A stretch of 64,000 nt of DNA, taken from NCBI RefSeq assembly GCF_000812465.1, contig NZ_JWMA01000106.1:45403-109402 (forward strand), in the 5' to 3' direction. How positions within the stretch are numbered: the stretch's first letter is position 1; each line of letters starts with the position of its first letter. Position numbers and translations under genes: made by a program. The notes beneath the pieces are model-generated. The model searched no databases. It was not told where the DNA came from and worked only from the letters and a program-made list of their open reading frames with translations. This document shows, one piece after another, positions 53,625 to 63,058 of this stretch. This DNA is from Cupriavidus sp. IDO. GTDB lineage: Bacteria; Pseudomonadota; Gammaproteobacteria; Burkholderiales; Burkholderiaceae.

Positions 53625-54155
53625 GGTGGTCGCCGTCGATGAAGCGTTTCGCCACGGATGATGATTTTGATCGCCCGACGCGCCGATTGCAGCGGTCGCG
53701 GTCTCAGGCAGGACAGCTCGATAGCATACGCCTTGAGTGGTCCCGCGGGTGGGCCAGTCCTTTCCACTTTTTACGAGCGATTGAGGAAGCAAGTTGCCAC
53801 TGGCGCCCACGGAAATGCTGGCGGGGAAAGGAAATCCTAACTTGACGCTAGGAGTGTTCGAGAGCAATACGTTCGGCAGCTGCCGCGTTCGTGATCGCGG
53901 CCCTGTCCAGCGGCCCCATGGGCTCGGCGTCAATTTCGATCCGGCCCGAGATTGCCAACGCCGGTGCGCGCGCCTTCCCGTCTCCATGTTCCGCCGGCCG
54001 GAATGGGCCGGTTGCCATCAACGACCGACCCGAAATGGATGACGGTCTCAGGCTAACGGCAATGCTATTGGAGCAACGATTGCTTGCATATGTCCTTGAC
54101 CGCAATGTATCGTTGCCATAGACAGAACGACCAGCTGACTTTGGAGCCCGGACCC
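53625..54155. other. Intergenic stretch without a clear gene
   Basis: 531 bases between the amidotransferase-like start and the next LysR start. Short open frames exist on both strands (for example 53848-54105 on the minus strand) but none has family resemblance or a ribosome-binding site. The part near 54091-54120 (CCTTGACCGCAATG...) may hold the LysR promoter. Confidence 0.55.
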
Positions 54156-55073
54156 ATGGACCAGATCTCGGATCTCAATGATCTTCGGCTGTTTGCCGAG
54201 GTGGTCGAGCGTGGAAGCTTTACCGCGGCCGCCCGCGGTCTTGGGCTCCAGACCTCGAAGCTGAGCCGGCGCGTTCGCGCCCTGGAGGAGGAACTTGGGG
54301 TCCGCCTGCTCAATCGCACCAGCCGCAGCCTGTCATTGACAGAAACCGGGCGACAATTTCACCAGCACTGCCTGGCACTGGTGGCGGAATCCAGGGCCGC
54401 CAAGGAGATCGTGGATCAGACCCGGACCCAACCACAGGGCACCGTCCGGATAAGCTGCCCGGTAGCACTACTGAGTTCGGGCATCGCGGAGATCATTTCG
54501 CAATACATCCGGGACAACCCCCAGGTCCAGGTGCTGGTCGATGCAACCAACCGGCACGTGGATGTCATCGAGGAAGGCCTGGACTTCGCCATTCGGGTCA
54601 GGCTTCCGCCGCTGGAGGACTCCGGCCTCGCGGTCCGGCAGTTGGGATTGTCGACCTTCGTTCTGGTTGCCAGCCCGAATCTGGTCGAGCGTTATGCAGC
54701 CCCGACTTCGATGGATGCCTTGAAAGACTGGCCGACCCTGTCCATGGCCAACAACAGCGAGCGGTATGTCTGGAACCTGGTCGACGCCGGAGGGCAACTG
54801 GTCTCGTTGGTACATCAGCCTCGACTAGCGACCGACGACATCGACAGCCTGCGCACTGCCGCGACGCTGGGTGTAGGCGTGGCCATGCTACCCAGGGAGT
54901 TCGTGGACGACGATTTGCGGTCCGGACGGCTGCGCCAATTGTTGCCGGACCTCGCGTCAAAGCCGGGTCTTGTGCACGCGATCTTCCCGACGCGACGAGG
55001 AATGGTGCCGGCCGTGCGCCACCTGCTCGATGCGCTCGTTGCCGGATACGAAAAACTGAACCGGAAGCCGTAG
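54156..55073 (+). CDS. LysR-family regulator
   Basis: A 305-residue regulator with winged helix (MDQISDLNDLRLFAEVVERGSFTAAARGLGLQTSKLSRRVRALEEELGVRLLNRTSRSLSLTETG) and an effector domain. ATG 54156 has GGAG nine bases upstream; the frame is open 24 codons further without coding character. Its usual partner, a divergent gene, is missing, because the gene upstream (52773-53624) is on the minus strand 531 bases away. Its target is therefore unclear; the amidotransferase-like gene is the nearest candidate. Confidence 0.9.
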   Translation: MDQISDLNDLRLFAEVVERGSFTAAARGLGLQTSKLSRRVRALEEELGVRLLNRTSRSLSLTETGRQFHQHCLALVAESRAAKEIVDQTRTQPQGTVRISCPVALLSSGIAEIISQYIRDNPQVQVLVDATNRHVDVIEEGLDFAIRVRLPPLEDSGLAVRQLGLSTFVLVASPNLVERYAAPTSMDALKDWPTLSMANNSERYVWNLVDAGGQLVSLVHQPRLATDDIDSLRTAATLGVGVAMLPREFVDDDLRSGRLRQLLPDLASKPGLVHAIFPTRRGMVPAVRHLLDALVAGYEKLNRKP

Positions 55074-55287
55074 CCCGCCAGGACCTTCACGTACGACATT
55101 GCGGCACGCGGGCCAGTGGAGCCTTCGTGAAGCCAGCTCATTGACGTCGTCCGGCTCAGGCGCCATTCAGCGAGATGCCATCTTCAGCGCCGGCCTTTGT
55201 GGCCCGGGCTCGCTCAACATAGGGGGCGAAGATTCAGCCCGATTGGGTTCACGCCGAATGGGGCATTCCCGTCCCCTAGTAAGTTCC

Positions 55288-55303
55288 ATCTTCCCAGGAA
55301 GAT
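55288..55303. repeat. ATCTTCC-CA-GGAAGAT dyad, copy 1
   Basis: Perfect 7-bp arms with a 2-base centre. A half site ATCTTCCATG follows at 55314-55323, and a second full copy lies at 55492-55507. It looks like an operator of a dimeric DNA-binding protein. Confidence 0.6.
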
Positions 55304-55491
55304 TGCGCAACGTATCTTCCATGTCAACACTGTGCGATCCTCGATTACCCTGAGGCTGGGGATCCGTCGTCTGCCGATCGTCGTTTGGAAACCGGACTAC
55401 CTCACATCGACGTGCCCTCGGCGGCTCTCACCACCCTCCAAGGCGCTTATCGGTATTTTCCCTACCTCGACAATTTCCCGCTCACTTACTA

Positions 55492-55507
55492 ATCTTCCAT
55501 GGAAGAT
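55492..55507. repeat. ATCTTCC-AT-GGAAGAT perfect palindrome, copy 2
   Basis: A perfect 16-bp palindrome, the second copy of the motif in 220 bases, 280 bases before the hemerythrin gene. Confidence 0.6.
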
Positions 55508-55786
55508 GTTATAGGGAAGTTGCTGCCACGCATCGTCACTGTGGGCTTCCTTAGAAGCGGGTCGATCTTGTCCGGACACCGCAGCAGCGCCTCTGGTGTC
55601 CGCATAGCCAGGTCGCCGCAGCGATTGTGCGTTGTCACAGAACTCGGCAGCGGGAGGCGTCAGCAATGTCCCGTTTGAAGGCATGCCGGGTCAGTGCAGG
55701 TTTCGCCCCGGAATTGAGTTGGCCAGGGTCAGTTGTTCCATACCGTTGGGCCCTGGACTACAAGCTTTTTTTTGAAAGAGGTAGCA

Positions 55787-56239
55787 ATGACGGACGTTTC
55801 CGAGTTCGCCTGGCACGACGAATTTGCGCTTGGGCACCAGTCCATGGACGACATGCATCACGAGTTTGTCGCGTGCGTGCATGCGCTGCTGACAGCTAGC
55901 GACGGCCATCTCAGGCACGCGCTTGATGATTTCGCCGACCACGCCCGCCGTCATTTTGGTGAAGAGGACGCTTCCATGCGGGAAACGACCTATGGCTCGG
56001 CAGGCTGCCATATCGACGAGCATTCTGCCGTGCTGAAGTCGATTGACGAGGTACGGGAGAGGCTGGACAAGGGACATACCCAGGTTGTCCGCGCCTTTGC
56101 GCGCGCGCTGATGGATTGGTTTCCTGAACATGTGCGCGTCATGGACCAGGGTCTCGCGCGCTGGCTAACCCAGCGCCGCCTGGGAGCTTCTCCGATAGTC
56201 ATCCAGCGTCGACGGCACGCTACCGCCGCCACGCTCTGA
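55787..56239 (+). CDS. Bacteriohemerythrin
   Basis: A 150-residue hemerythrin-like oxygen- or NO-binding di-iron protein. The ligands are present: H24, H56 with E60 (HFGEED), H75, H79 (CHIDEH), H115 and D120 (HVRVMDQ). GAGG lies before the ATG 55787; the open frame upstream lacks it. Cytoplasmic, no signal peptide. It is 43 bases before the oxygenase reductase gene on the same strand, so it may be co-transcribed with the Rieske island, perhaps to buffer oxygen or sense it. This last point is inference. Confidence 0.9.
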   Translation: MTDVSEFAWHDEFALGHQSMDDMHHEFVACVHALLTASDGHLRHALDDFADHARRHFGEEDASMRETTYGSAGCHIDEHSAVLKSIDEVRERLDKGHTQVVRAFARALMDWFPEHVRVMDQGLARWLTQRRLGASPIVIQRRRHATAATL

Positions 56240-56282
56240 TTCGCTTACCTGAGAATCTCCCTCAGAAAATATTGAGACAAAT

Positions 56283-57245
56283 ATGGACTCCCTGCTGCAA
56301 GTAAAGGTCGTCACCAAGACGTTACTGGCCGAAGGCATCACCGGCTACGAGCTCGCTCCCGTATCTGACGACCAACTGCCTACGTTCGACGCCGGCGCAC
56401 ACATTGACGTGCATGTGCCCGGAGGGCTGGTACGGCAATATTCCCTGTATGAGCTGCCCGCGGAACAATCGCGCTATCGGATCGGTGTTCTGCGCGACCC
56501 GCAATCCCGTGGCGGCTCCGTAAAACTGGCCGACGATATTCGCGAAGGTGACACGCTCGCCATCAGCGCGCCGCGCAATCATTTTCCGCTACATAGCGGC
56601 CCAGCCACCGCTGTTCTTTTCGCGGGGGGGATTGGTATCACGCCTATCCTCTGCATGGCCCAGCAGCTCGCCCGTGAAGGCCGGCAGTTCGAGATGCACT
56701 ATTGCGGCCGGACACTGTCGCGCATGGCCTTCCTCGACAGGCTGAATTCGGCGCAGTTCCGAGATCAGGTGCATGTGCACGCGGATGATGAAGCGCCGGC
56801 GCAGCAACTGAATGCCCGCTCCGCAATCGGTGCACCCTCCGCAGAAAGGCATTTGTACGTATGTGGGCCCACCGGCTTCATGGATCACATCCTGGCAACG
56901 GCGCGCGAGCTCGGCTGGGACGAGGAACACCTGCACCGGGAGTACTTCTCGGCAGCGCCGATCGACCATACAGCTGACGCCCCGTTCGAAGTGCAGATCC
57001 GGAGCAGCGGCCAGGTCATCCGGGTTTCCGCCGAGCAGAGTGCCGCGCAGGCACTACTGGAAGCAGGGTTCGACTTGCCTTTGTCCTGCGAGCAAGGCGT
57101 ATGCGGCACCTGCATGACAAAGGTGCTCTCCGGCGTTCCGGATCATCGCGATCTCTACCTTACGGAGGGCGAGCACGCACGCAACGACTGCTTCATGCCT
57201 TGCTGCTCGCGCGCAAAAACTCCACGACTGGTGCTGGATCTTTGA
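56283..57245 (+). CDS. Phthalate-dioxygenase-reductase-type flavin/iron-sulfur reductase
   Basis: A 320-residue class IA oxygenase reductase: flavin domain (RQYSLYELP), NAD domain with GGIGITPILCMAQQL and a C-terminal 2Fe-2S ferredoxin with CEQGVCGTC and a last Cys in PCCSRAK. It passes electrons from NADH to the Rieske oxygenases downstream. It starts ATG 56283 and is followed after 46 bases by the first Rieske gene. Domain order flavin-NAD-ferredoxin is that of VanB, PobB and PDR, so the cognate oxygenase has only an alpha subunit, as is seen here. Confidence 0.92.
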   Translation: MDSLLQVKVVTKTLLAEGITGYELAPVSDDQLPTFDAGAHIDVHVPGGLVRQYSLYELPAEQSRYRIGVLRDPQSRGGSVKLADDIREGDTLAISAPRNHFPLHSGPATAVLFAGGIGITPILCMAQQLAREGRQFEMHYCGRTLSRMAFLDRLNSAQFRDQVHVHADDEAPAQQLNARSAIGAPSAERHLYVCGPTGFMDHILATARELGWDEEHLHREYFSAAPIDHTADAPFEVQIRSSGQVIRVSAEQSAAQALLEAGFDLPLSCEQGVCGTCMTKVLSGVPDHRDLYLTEGEHARNDCFMPCCSRAKTPRLVLDL

Positions 57246-57291
57246 TATCCACGTTCCCATTCCCAAAGCAAGCTGAAGACAGGAGACCAAT

Positions 57292-58581
57292 ATGTTGACA
57301 CAGCAGGACAACGAGCTGATTTGCAGGACTGGCCCGGATACGGCCATGGGCAACGCGATGCGCCGTTTCTGGTTGCCGGTGATGCAATCATCCGACATGC
57401 CTCTGCCAGACGGAGATCCGCAGACCATTGAAGTACTGGGACAAAGGTACGTAGTGTGGCGCGACCAACAAGGCCGCCCTGGCCTCTATGCAGAGGGCTG
57501 CCTGCATCGGGGCGCTTCCATGCAGTTGGCGCGTGCCGAGGGCGATGGACTGCGCTGCATCTATCACGGCTGGAAGTTTGCGGTGGATGGGACGGTGCTC
57601 GACACTCCCAATGTTACCGATCCCAGGTTCAAGGACCGCATCAAGGGCAGAACCTATCCCGTACGTGAGGCGGGAGGCCTGCTCTGGGCGTATCTTGGCC
57701 CACAAGGCGAAGAGCCGCCCTTCCCTCATTGGGCGTTCATGGATCAGCCGGACGCCCACCGCATCAACGCACGCGCGATCGTCAACTGCAATTTTGTCCA
57801 GGTCATGGAGGGGTTGGTCGACTCGTCGCATCTGACCGTACTTCACGGTTCCGCGCTTGCCCGAACCAACGATTCCGACCTCGACTATGCGAAGAAGACC
57901 TCGCATATGCAATTCGACGCGTCGCCAAAGATCGAAGCGGATGAGACGGACTTTGGCTTCCACTATGTGGCGATCCGTGAGACCGATGGCAAGCGTATTG
58001 CCCGCGTCACGGCGTTCGTCACACCGTGCTTCATCGCCAACGCGAACGGAGATGTATGGCTGGCCATCGTCCCCATCGACGATGAACGCTGCAACTTCTA
58101 TCACGTGTGGTGGGACGCGGAAAAGCCCATCGGCGAAGAGCCGTTGCGCAGTGCGCAGCTCACATTCGTGGGCCTGGACGAGCCTACCCTGCGCAAATAT
58201 GGCATGACGGCCGACACCTGCGATTCGCCGGCAGCGATGTCCGTCGCCAATGGCTTCGGTCAGGACCGCGCGCGGCAGCGCAACGGCCATTTCACCGGAC
58301 TCGACAGCATCACGCAGGAAGACGCCGCCTGCAGCATTTCCAGCGGCCCCATCCGTGACCGCTCGCTAGAGATGCTGTCCACCGCCGATCTCGCCATCAG
58401 CCGTCTGCAACGCACCCTGCTTGCATGTGCTCGCGCGGAACGCGATCGGAAGGAGATACCGGCGCTTCGCGCAGAAGGGGGCCGCGCTATCGGGGTTTCC
58501 GCCGAAATCGCCGAGGACGAGGACTGGCGCCGACTGGTCCCTCATCACCCGATCGTTTCATCCGGGGCCGCTCGCGCCTAG
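57292..58581 (+). CDS. Rieske non-haem-iron oxygenase alpha subunit 1 (LigXa-like)
   Basis: A 429-residue aromatic-ring oxygenase. The Rieske centre is C70-x-H72 and C89-x2-H92; the mononuclear iron site follows in EGLVDSSHLTVLH. The C-terminal part (EDAACSISSGPIRDRSLEML) matches the LigXa-like C-terminal domain of O-demethylases and 4,5-dioxygenase-type enzymes. GGAG lies before the ATG. It needs the reductase encoded upstream. The substrate is unknown; O-demethylation or ring hydroxylation of an aromatic acid is likely. Confidence 0.92.
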   Translation: MLTQQDNELICRTGPDTAMGNAMRRFWLPVMQSSDMPLPDGDPQTIEVLGQRYVVWRDQQGRPGLYAEGCLHRGASMQLARAEGDGLRCIYHGWKFAVDGTVLDTPNVTDPRFKDRIKGRTYPVREAGGLLWAYLGPQGEEPPFPHWAFMDQPDAHRINARAIVNCNFVQVMEGLVDSSHLTVLHGSALARTNDSDLDYAKKTSHMQFDASPKIEADETDFGFHYVAIRETDGKRIARVTAFVTPCFIANANGDVWLAIVPIDDERCNFYHVWWDAEKPIGEEPLRSAQLTFVGLDEPTLRKYGMTADTCDSPAAMSVANGFGQDRARQRNGHFTGLDSITQEDAACSISSGPIRDRSLEMLSTADLAISRLQRTLLACARAERDRKEIPALRAEGGRAIGVSAEIAEDEDWRRLVPHHPIVSSGAARA

Positions 58582-58617
58582 CCCATCCAATATCAGCATC
58601 AAAGACAGGAGTTCGAT

Positions 58618-59886
58618 ATGTTGAGTCATGAAGACAACGACGTGCTTTGCCGTGTCGGCCCCGGCACGCCTGGCGGCACCCTGATGCGGCGCTTCTGGCA
58701 TCCGGTGTGCACCTCCGCCCAGCTGCCGCATCCGGACTGCCCCCCGCTGCGTGTGCGCCTGCTTGGCGAGGACTATGTTGCGTTTCGGGACACGCAAGGA
58801 CAGGTCGGCTTTCTTGAAGAACTCTGTATGCATCGGGGTGCGTCCCTTGCACTCGGCCGGGTCGAAGAAGGCGGTATCCGCTGCCTCTATCACGGCTGGA
58901 AGTTCAACGCGCTCGGAGACGTGCTGGAAACACCGAACCATGCGGACCCCAAGTACGCTGCGCGCATGAAGGCACCCGCCTTCTCCGTGCACGAGGAAGG
59001 TGGCATCGTCTGGGCGTACGTCGGCCCGAAGGAACTGCAGCCGGCGTTCTCGCGCTACGCATTCATGGATGCCGAATCGGATCACCGCGTCGTCCTGCGC
59101 GTCAACGTTGCCTGCAACTACCTGCAACTGGTTGAAGGCGGAGAGGACAGCTCGCATGTTGGCGTGCTGCATACCAACATGGCGCGCCCGGGCTGGAAGG
59201 ATGAGGAATTCACGCGCAACCCGGACGTGGTCAACCCCGCTGCGCTGGCTTCGAACGATCTGGAACCCGCGCTGAAGATTGAGGAGACCGCATTCGGCTT
59301 CCACTATGTGGCATTGCGCAAGACCGATGACCCGAAAATCCGCAATGCGCGCGTGGTCCCGTTCATCGTACCGTATGGCCGCATCATTCCCGCCCCGGCA
59401 TTCCAGTTCACCGTCCTCGAGGTCCCGGAGGACGACACGCACACAAGCACCTACCTCATCGTCCACGGCGATTCGCCGGTCACTGAAGAGAAGATCATCG
59501 AACTGCTGGGCCTCGACGACCCACGCTACTACGATCGCAAGCACAGCGCCTTCAAGGCGACCTGGGCGGATATGTTTGGCCAGGACCGCGTGCTCATGAA
59601 GGAAAACTGGACCGGCTTGCGAGGCGTGGAGGTAGAGGACGCGACCATCGCGCTGTCTCAAGGTCCCCTGTATGACCGTTCGCGCGAGCATCTGGTACCT
59701 GCCGACCAGGCGGTCGTGCGCGTGCGCCGCGTGCTCCTGGAATCGGTCAAGCGCGCCATGCAGAACCAACAGCCCGCCGCGCTCGGCCTCGACCTGACCA
59801 GCGTGAGCGCTTGCGACGCGCAACTCGAAGAAGGTACGGCCTGGCAAGACCTGTTGCCGTCCCACCGCCAAACGGAGACCGCGTAA
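58618..59886 (+). CDS. Rieske non-haem-iron oxygenase alpha subunit 2 (LigXa-like)
   Basis: A 422-residue paralogue of the preceding gene: Rieske ligands again at C70, H72, C89 and H92 and the iron site EGGEDSSHVGVLH. Both start with a similar MLxxxDNxxxCRxGPxT sequence and the GGAG leader region is also similar, so they arose by tandem duplication, yet they differ through most of the catalytic domain. The two may act on successive substrates or form a heteromer. It lies 36 bases after the first; the next gene starts 10 bases downstream. Confidence 0.92.
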   Translation: MLSHEDNDVLCRVGPGTPGGTLMRRFWHPVCTSAQLPHPDCPPLRVRLLGEDYVAFRDTQGQVGFLEELCMHRGASLALGRVEEGGIRCLYHGWKFNALGDVLETPNHADPKYAARMKAPAFSVHEEGGIVWAYVGPKELQPAFSRYAFMDAESDHRVVLRVNVACNYLQLVEGGEDSSHVGVLHTNMARPGWKDEEFTRNPDVVNPAALASNDLEPALKIEETAFGFHYVALRKTDDPKIRNARVVPFIVPYGRIIPAPAFQFTVLEVPEDDTHTSTYLIVHGDSPVTEEKIIELLGLDDPRYYDRKHSAFKATWADMFGQDRVLMKENWTGLRGVEVEDATIALSQGPLYDRSREHLVPADQAVVRVRRVLLESVKRAMQNQQPAALGLDLTSVSACDAQLEEGTAWQDLLPSHRQTETA

Positions 59887-59896
59887 GGAAAATACC

Positions 59897-60724
59897 GTGA
59901 TGAGAAATAGCAACCACAGCAGTACTCCGGACTATCTATCCCTCCTGCGGCTCGACGGCCGTGGTTTCGTGGTGCTCGGGGCTGGCCAGGGTATTGGCGA
60001 ACAGACGGTCCACGCACTCGCCCAGGCCGGTGCGCGCGTGCTGTGCGTCGATCGGGACGAACAACTCGCCCAAAGCATTGCCGAGCAGGTAGGCGGCATC
60101 CCCTGCACAGCCGACGCGACGTCGCGCTCAGACATGCAGCGCGTGTTCGACACGGCGCGCCAACACTTCGGCCGCATCCACGGCGTGGTCGACATCATTG
60201 GTGTCGCGGGGGTCAAGCCGCTGGTCGAGTTTGACGACGCCGCATGGGACCAGCAGTTCGACATTGTTGTTCGCCATGCCTACCTGGCGATTCAGATCGG
60301 TGCCGAGATCATGAAGGCCGATGGCGGCGGGACTTTCGCATTTGTCGGCTCGCTCGCGGGCGAACGCGTGGTGCCGAATGAAGTTGCCTATGCGGCCTCT
60401 AAGGCGGCACTGCACCATCTTGTCCGTTCCGCGGCCGTAGAGTATGCACGGCACAACATACGCATCAATGCAGTGTCTCCAGGCTTTGTCCGCACACCGC
60501 GACTGAACCAGCGCCTGGACGAAGCGACCTGGACAGCCGTCGGACAGGCGATTCCCCTCGGACGCGCAGCCACGCCAGCGGAAATCGCGAGTCATCTGCT
60601 GTTCCTGGCCTCCGATCTGAGCGCCCACATGGCCGGCGAGATCATCAATGTCGATGGTGGCCTGGGCGTCATGGCCGCAGTGCCGAAGATTACGTTCGCT
60701 CCCTCGGCAACTCCGACTCCCTGA
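59897..60724 (+). CDS. Short-chain dehydrogenase/reductase
   Basis: A 275-residue classical SDR: GAGQGIGEQ, catalytic Ser in FVGSLAG, YAASK (Tyr-x3-Lys) and NAVSPGFVRTPR. The start is GTG 59897 or ATG 59900 (the two are adjacent); AAGGAA lies upstream of both. In the cluster it probably oxidises a dihydrodiol or a secondary alcohol made by the Rieske enzymes; direct evidence is lacking. Confidence 0.88.
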   Translation: MMRNSNHSSTPDYLSLLRLDGRGFVVLGAGQGIGEQTVHALAQAGARVLCVDRDEQLAQSIAEQVGGIPCTADATSRSDMQRVFDTARQHFGRIHGVVDIIGVAGVKPLVEFDDAAWDQQFDIVVRHAYLAIQIGAEIMKADGGGTFAFVGSLAGERVVPNEVAYAASKAALHHLVRSAAVEYARHNIRINAVSPGFVRTPRLNQRLDEATWTAVGQAIPLGRAATPAEIASHLLFLASDLSAHMAGEIINVDGGLGVMAAVPKITFAPSATPTP

Positions 60725-60729
60725 GCAAG

Positions 60730-61677
60730 ATGAAACCCGGTTCTACTCAAGATCAGATCCACCCATCTCTTCGGGCGATGGCCGCTGCCGCCGCGGCGAA
60801 GCCAGGCATGGCCGACGTAAGCCCAGAGGAAGCACGCGCGGGAATCGCCGCGCGCACCAGGGAGCGTGCGCACGGCCCCCAGATCGACAAGGTCTTTGAT
60901 TTCCTCATTCCTGGGCACGGCGGCAGGATTCCTCTGCGCATCTACCTTCCGGAGAACGCCGGTGGCGTGGTGATGGCCTTCCATGGCGGCGGATGGCTGA
61001 TGGGAAACGTTGACAGCTTCGACGCCGTATGCCGGCACCTGGCCAACGACTCGGGGCTGGCGGTGGTCAATGTCGACTATCGGCTTGCGCCCGAGCATCC
61101 CTTCCCGGCGGCACTGGAAGATGCGTGGGCGGCGACCTGCTGGGTAGCCACCCACGGCCATGAACTTGGGCTCCGCACTGCCCGGATGACAGTGTTCGGC
61201 GAGTCGGCAGGCGGCAATCTTGCTGCAGTGGTCTGCCTGCTCGCCCGGGATCAGGCGAACCCTCGCATTCTCGCCCAGGCACTCGTTTATCCCGCCACGG
61301 ATGGCCGTCTGCAAGCAGACTCACTGTCGACCTATGCGGAAGGCTTCATGCAGCGCAAGGTCGACGTTGAGTATGCGTTCCACACGTATGCACTCAATCA
61401 CGGCGTATCACCGTCTGCCTGGAAGCTTTCGCCGCTGCTTGCCGATAGCCATGCGGGCCTGCCACCTGCCCTCGTCATCACCGCAGAGTGCGACGCCGTG
61501 CGCGATGACGGCGAAGCTTACGCGGCGAAGCTGGCTGAGGCAGGTGTTTCCGCGACGTGCGTACGCTACCAGGGCATGTTGCACACTTTCTATAGCATGC
61601 GTGGCCTGCTCGATTCTGCAGCGGTAGCTCAGTGCCAGGTGGCCTGCATGCTGCGTGCAGCGGTCAATAACCCATAG
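60730..61677 (+). CDS. Hormone-sensitive-lipase-type esterase
   Basis: A 315-residue alpha/beta-hydrolase of the HSL (family IV) type. Oxyanion motif HGGGW (H85), nucleophile S159 (GESAGG), Asp D255 (ECDAV) and His H285 (MLHTFY). No signal peptide. It lies 5 bases after the SDR, within the oxygenase operon, and may hydrolyse an ester or lactone intermediate. Confidence 0.9.
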   Translation: MKPGSTQDQIHPSLRAMAAAAAAKPGMADVSPEEARAGIAARTRERAHGPQIDKVFDFLIPGHGGRIPLRIYLPENAGGVVMAFHGGGWLMGNVDSFDAVCRHLANDSGLAVVNVDYRLAPEHPFPAALEDAWAATCWVATHGHELGLRTARMTVFGESAGGNLAAVVCLLARDQANPRILAQALVYPATDGRLQADSLSTYAEGFMQRKVDVEYAFHTYALNHGVSPSAWKLSPLLADSHAGLPPALVITAECDAVRDDGEAYAAKLAEAGVSATCVRYQGMLHTFYSMRGLLDSAAVAQCQVACMLRAAVNNP

Positions 61678-61863
61678 TCGCGGCGACGGTGGAGCGCCAA
61701 CCGCACGCCCACTCCTTCGAAGACCAGCGTTCTCTGGCTCGCGGCAGTCTGCCAACGAACGTTTGCCTGATCTCTTCGATGGGTGGGCTTGCGGGAATCT
61801 CTACCACGGCCTGGATTGTCACGAGGTTGGCGATCGCGAAGTTTGCAGCGGAACCTCGGCAAG

Positions 61864-61879
61864 AGTGGAATGTTTCACT
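61864..61879. promoter_or_regulatory. Candidate MarR-type dyad upstream of the hydratase
   Basis: Arms AGTGGAA and TTTCACT with a 2-base centre (one mismatch), 20 bases before the start of the hydratase gene. MarR regulators often bind dyads of this size, and one is encoded downstream. Confidence 0.35.
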
Positions 61880-61898
61880 TCATAGGGAGATCTCACGT

Positions 61899-62687
61899 AT
61901 GAAAGCCATTCATTTTGAGCGTCAGGACGATGTCGGCCACATCGTTCTTGCAAATCCACCTTCGAATCTGATTGCCACGAATTTCTCTGACTGCCTGCGG
62001 GACGCGGTTCACGAGGCCAGCGAGACCGATATTCGTGCACTGTTGATTCGAGCAGAAGGCCCCAACTTCAGCCAGGGGGGTGATGTCCTTGACTTCATTG
62101 ATAAGGACTTCAACGCGTGGCGCACATTCATTTCAGAGATCCACCATGCTTACCGATCCATCGAGGCGCTGCAGATACCAACCATTGCCGCAGTACGCGG
62201 CGCGGCCCTTGGCGGCGCATTCGAGCTGGCGCTGGCCTGCGACTTTATCGTCGCCGCGGAGAACGCAACCTTCCGATGCATTGAAGCCTCGGTGGGTTCC
62301 GCCCCGGTAGCAGGTGCTGTGCAACGACTAGCGGAGCGAGCGGGCCGAGCCTTTGCAGCCCGTTACGCAATGCTGAGCGAGCCAATGTCGGGGGCCGAAG
62401 CGGGGAGGCTCGGTGTAGCTGCATTCGTGGTTCCGGAGGGCGAAGTCGAGGATTTCGCAGATGGCCTCGCACGCAAGCTGTCTACCGGCCCCACCTGCTC
62501 CTATGCAGCGATTCGCGCATTGCTGAAAGCCTGGTCCGGCGGTGGTGTGCCAGGCGCAGACTCGTTGCTTCTGGATATCACGATGGGTCTTCACACCACG
62601 GAAGACGCGCGGATGGGACGAACCGCTCGTGCAGAGGCGTTTAAGCGAGGTGAAGAGCCGGCTCCGGTCAGGTTCATTGGCCGCTGA
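61899..62687 (+). CDS. Enoyl-CoA hydratase/isomerase family protein
   Basis: A 262-residue crotonase-fold enzyme: FSQGGDVLDF, AAVRGAALGGAFELALACDFIVA (oxyanion hole) and the C-terminal helix region. GGGAG lies nine bases before ATG 61899. It works on a CoA thioester, typically by hydration or isomerisation of a double bond. No CoA ligase or thiolase is seen in the window, so the CoA substrate must come from elsewhere. Probably part of the island's lower pathway. Confidence 0.85.
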   Translation: MKAIHFERQDDVGHIVLANPPSNLIATNFSDCLRDAVHEASETDIRALLIRAEGPNFSQGGDVLDFIDKDFNAWRTFISEIHHAYRSIEALQIPTIAAVRGAALGGAFELALACDFIVAAENATFRCIEASVGSAPVAGAVQRLAERAGRAFAARYAMLSEPMSGAEAGRLGVAAFVVPEGEVEDFADGLARKLSTGPTCSYAAIRALLKAWSGGGVPGADSLLLDITMGLHTTEDARMGRTARAEAFKRGEEPAPVRFIGR

Positions 62688-63058
62688 ACGATACGGGACC
62701 CCAAAGGCGTCCAAATCAATGTGACCTGGGCATTCTTTTGCCGCCTCTCTCGTGGCACCCATTGGCCATTGCAGACATTGCAGGACGCGGTAGCGGCAGT
62801 TTGGCCTTCCCGGCTCGGCTGAGCATTTCCGTCCAATGCCCAGCGAGCCAGCCTGCGACTTTCCTGGAAGATGGTTTAGCGTGGTGCTTGCTCGATTCCG
62901 GGATTTCCTGGTATCCGCGCCGGCGCATCGCCTGATCCTGCGCTCCGGTCCTGCGCTCCTTGTAGTAGCGGCTTTCTTGCCTTTTTGGAAATTGCGTACA
63001 ATGAGGCACGGCCGCATCTTCTGGCGGCAGCCATGACTTCGTCCAGGGAAGCAAATCG
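62688..63058. other. Intergenic stretch before the MarR gene
   Basis: 371 bases with no gene. It contains a good -10-like TACAAT at 62997-63002 in a T-rich context (CTTTTTGGAAATTGCG), about 60 bases before the MarR start, which may be its promoter. A TTCCTGGAAGATG sequence near 62860-62874 partly resembles the ATCTTCC/GGAAGAT dyads at 55.3-55.5 kb. Confidence 0.5.

Larger units (their letters stand above)
55074..55786. other. Long gene-free stretch with repeated dyads
   Basis: 713 bases with no supported gene. It carries a 14-base near-palindrome at 55288-55303, a related half site at 55314-55323 and a perfect 16-base palindrome at 55492-55507 (see repeats). Nothing resembles a tRNA or a transposase. 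The part after 55600 should contain the hemerythrin promoter. Confidence 0.55.

Noticed and set aside
53848..54121. Overlapping short frames on both strands near 54 kb
   Set aside because: No homology and no ribosome-binding site; probably intergenic.
55197..55514. Plus-strand frame of 105 codons in the gene-free stretch
   Set aside because: Composition is not protein-like, and it overlaps the repeated dyads; no start signal.
56249..56265. CTGAG ... CTCAG inverted repeat just before the reductase gene
   Set aside because: Only 5-bp arms with a 7-base loop; likely to occur by chance and no T-tract follows.
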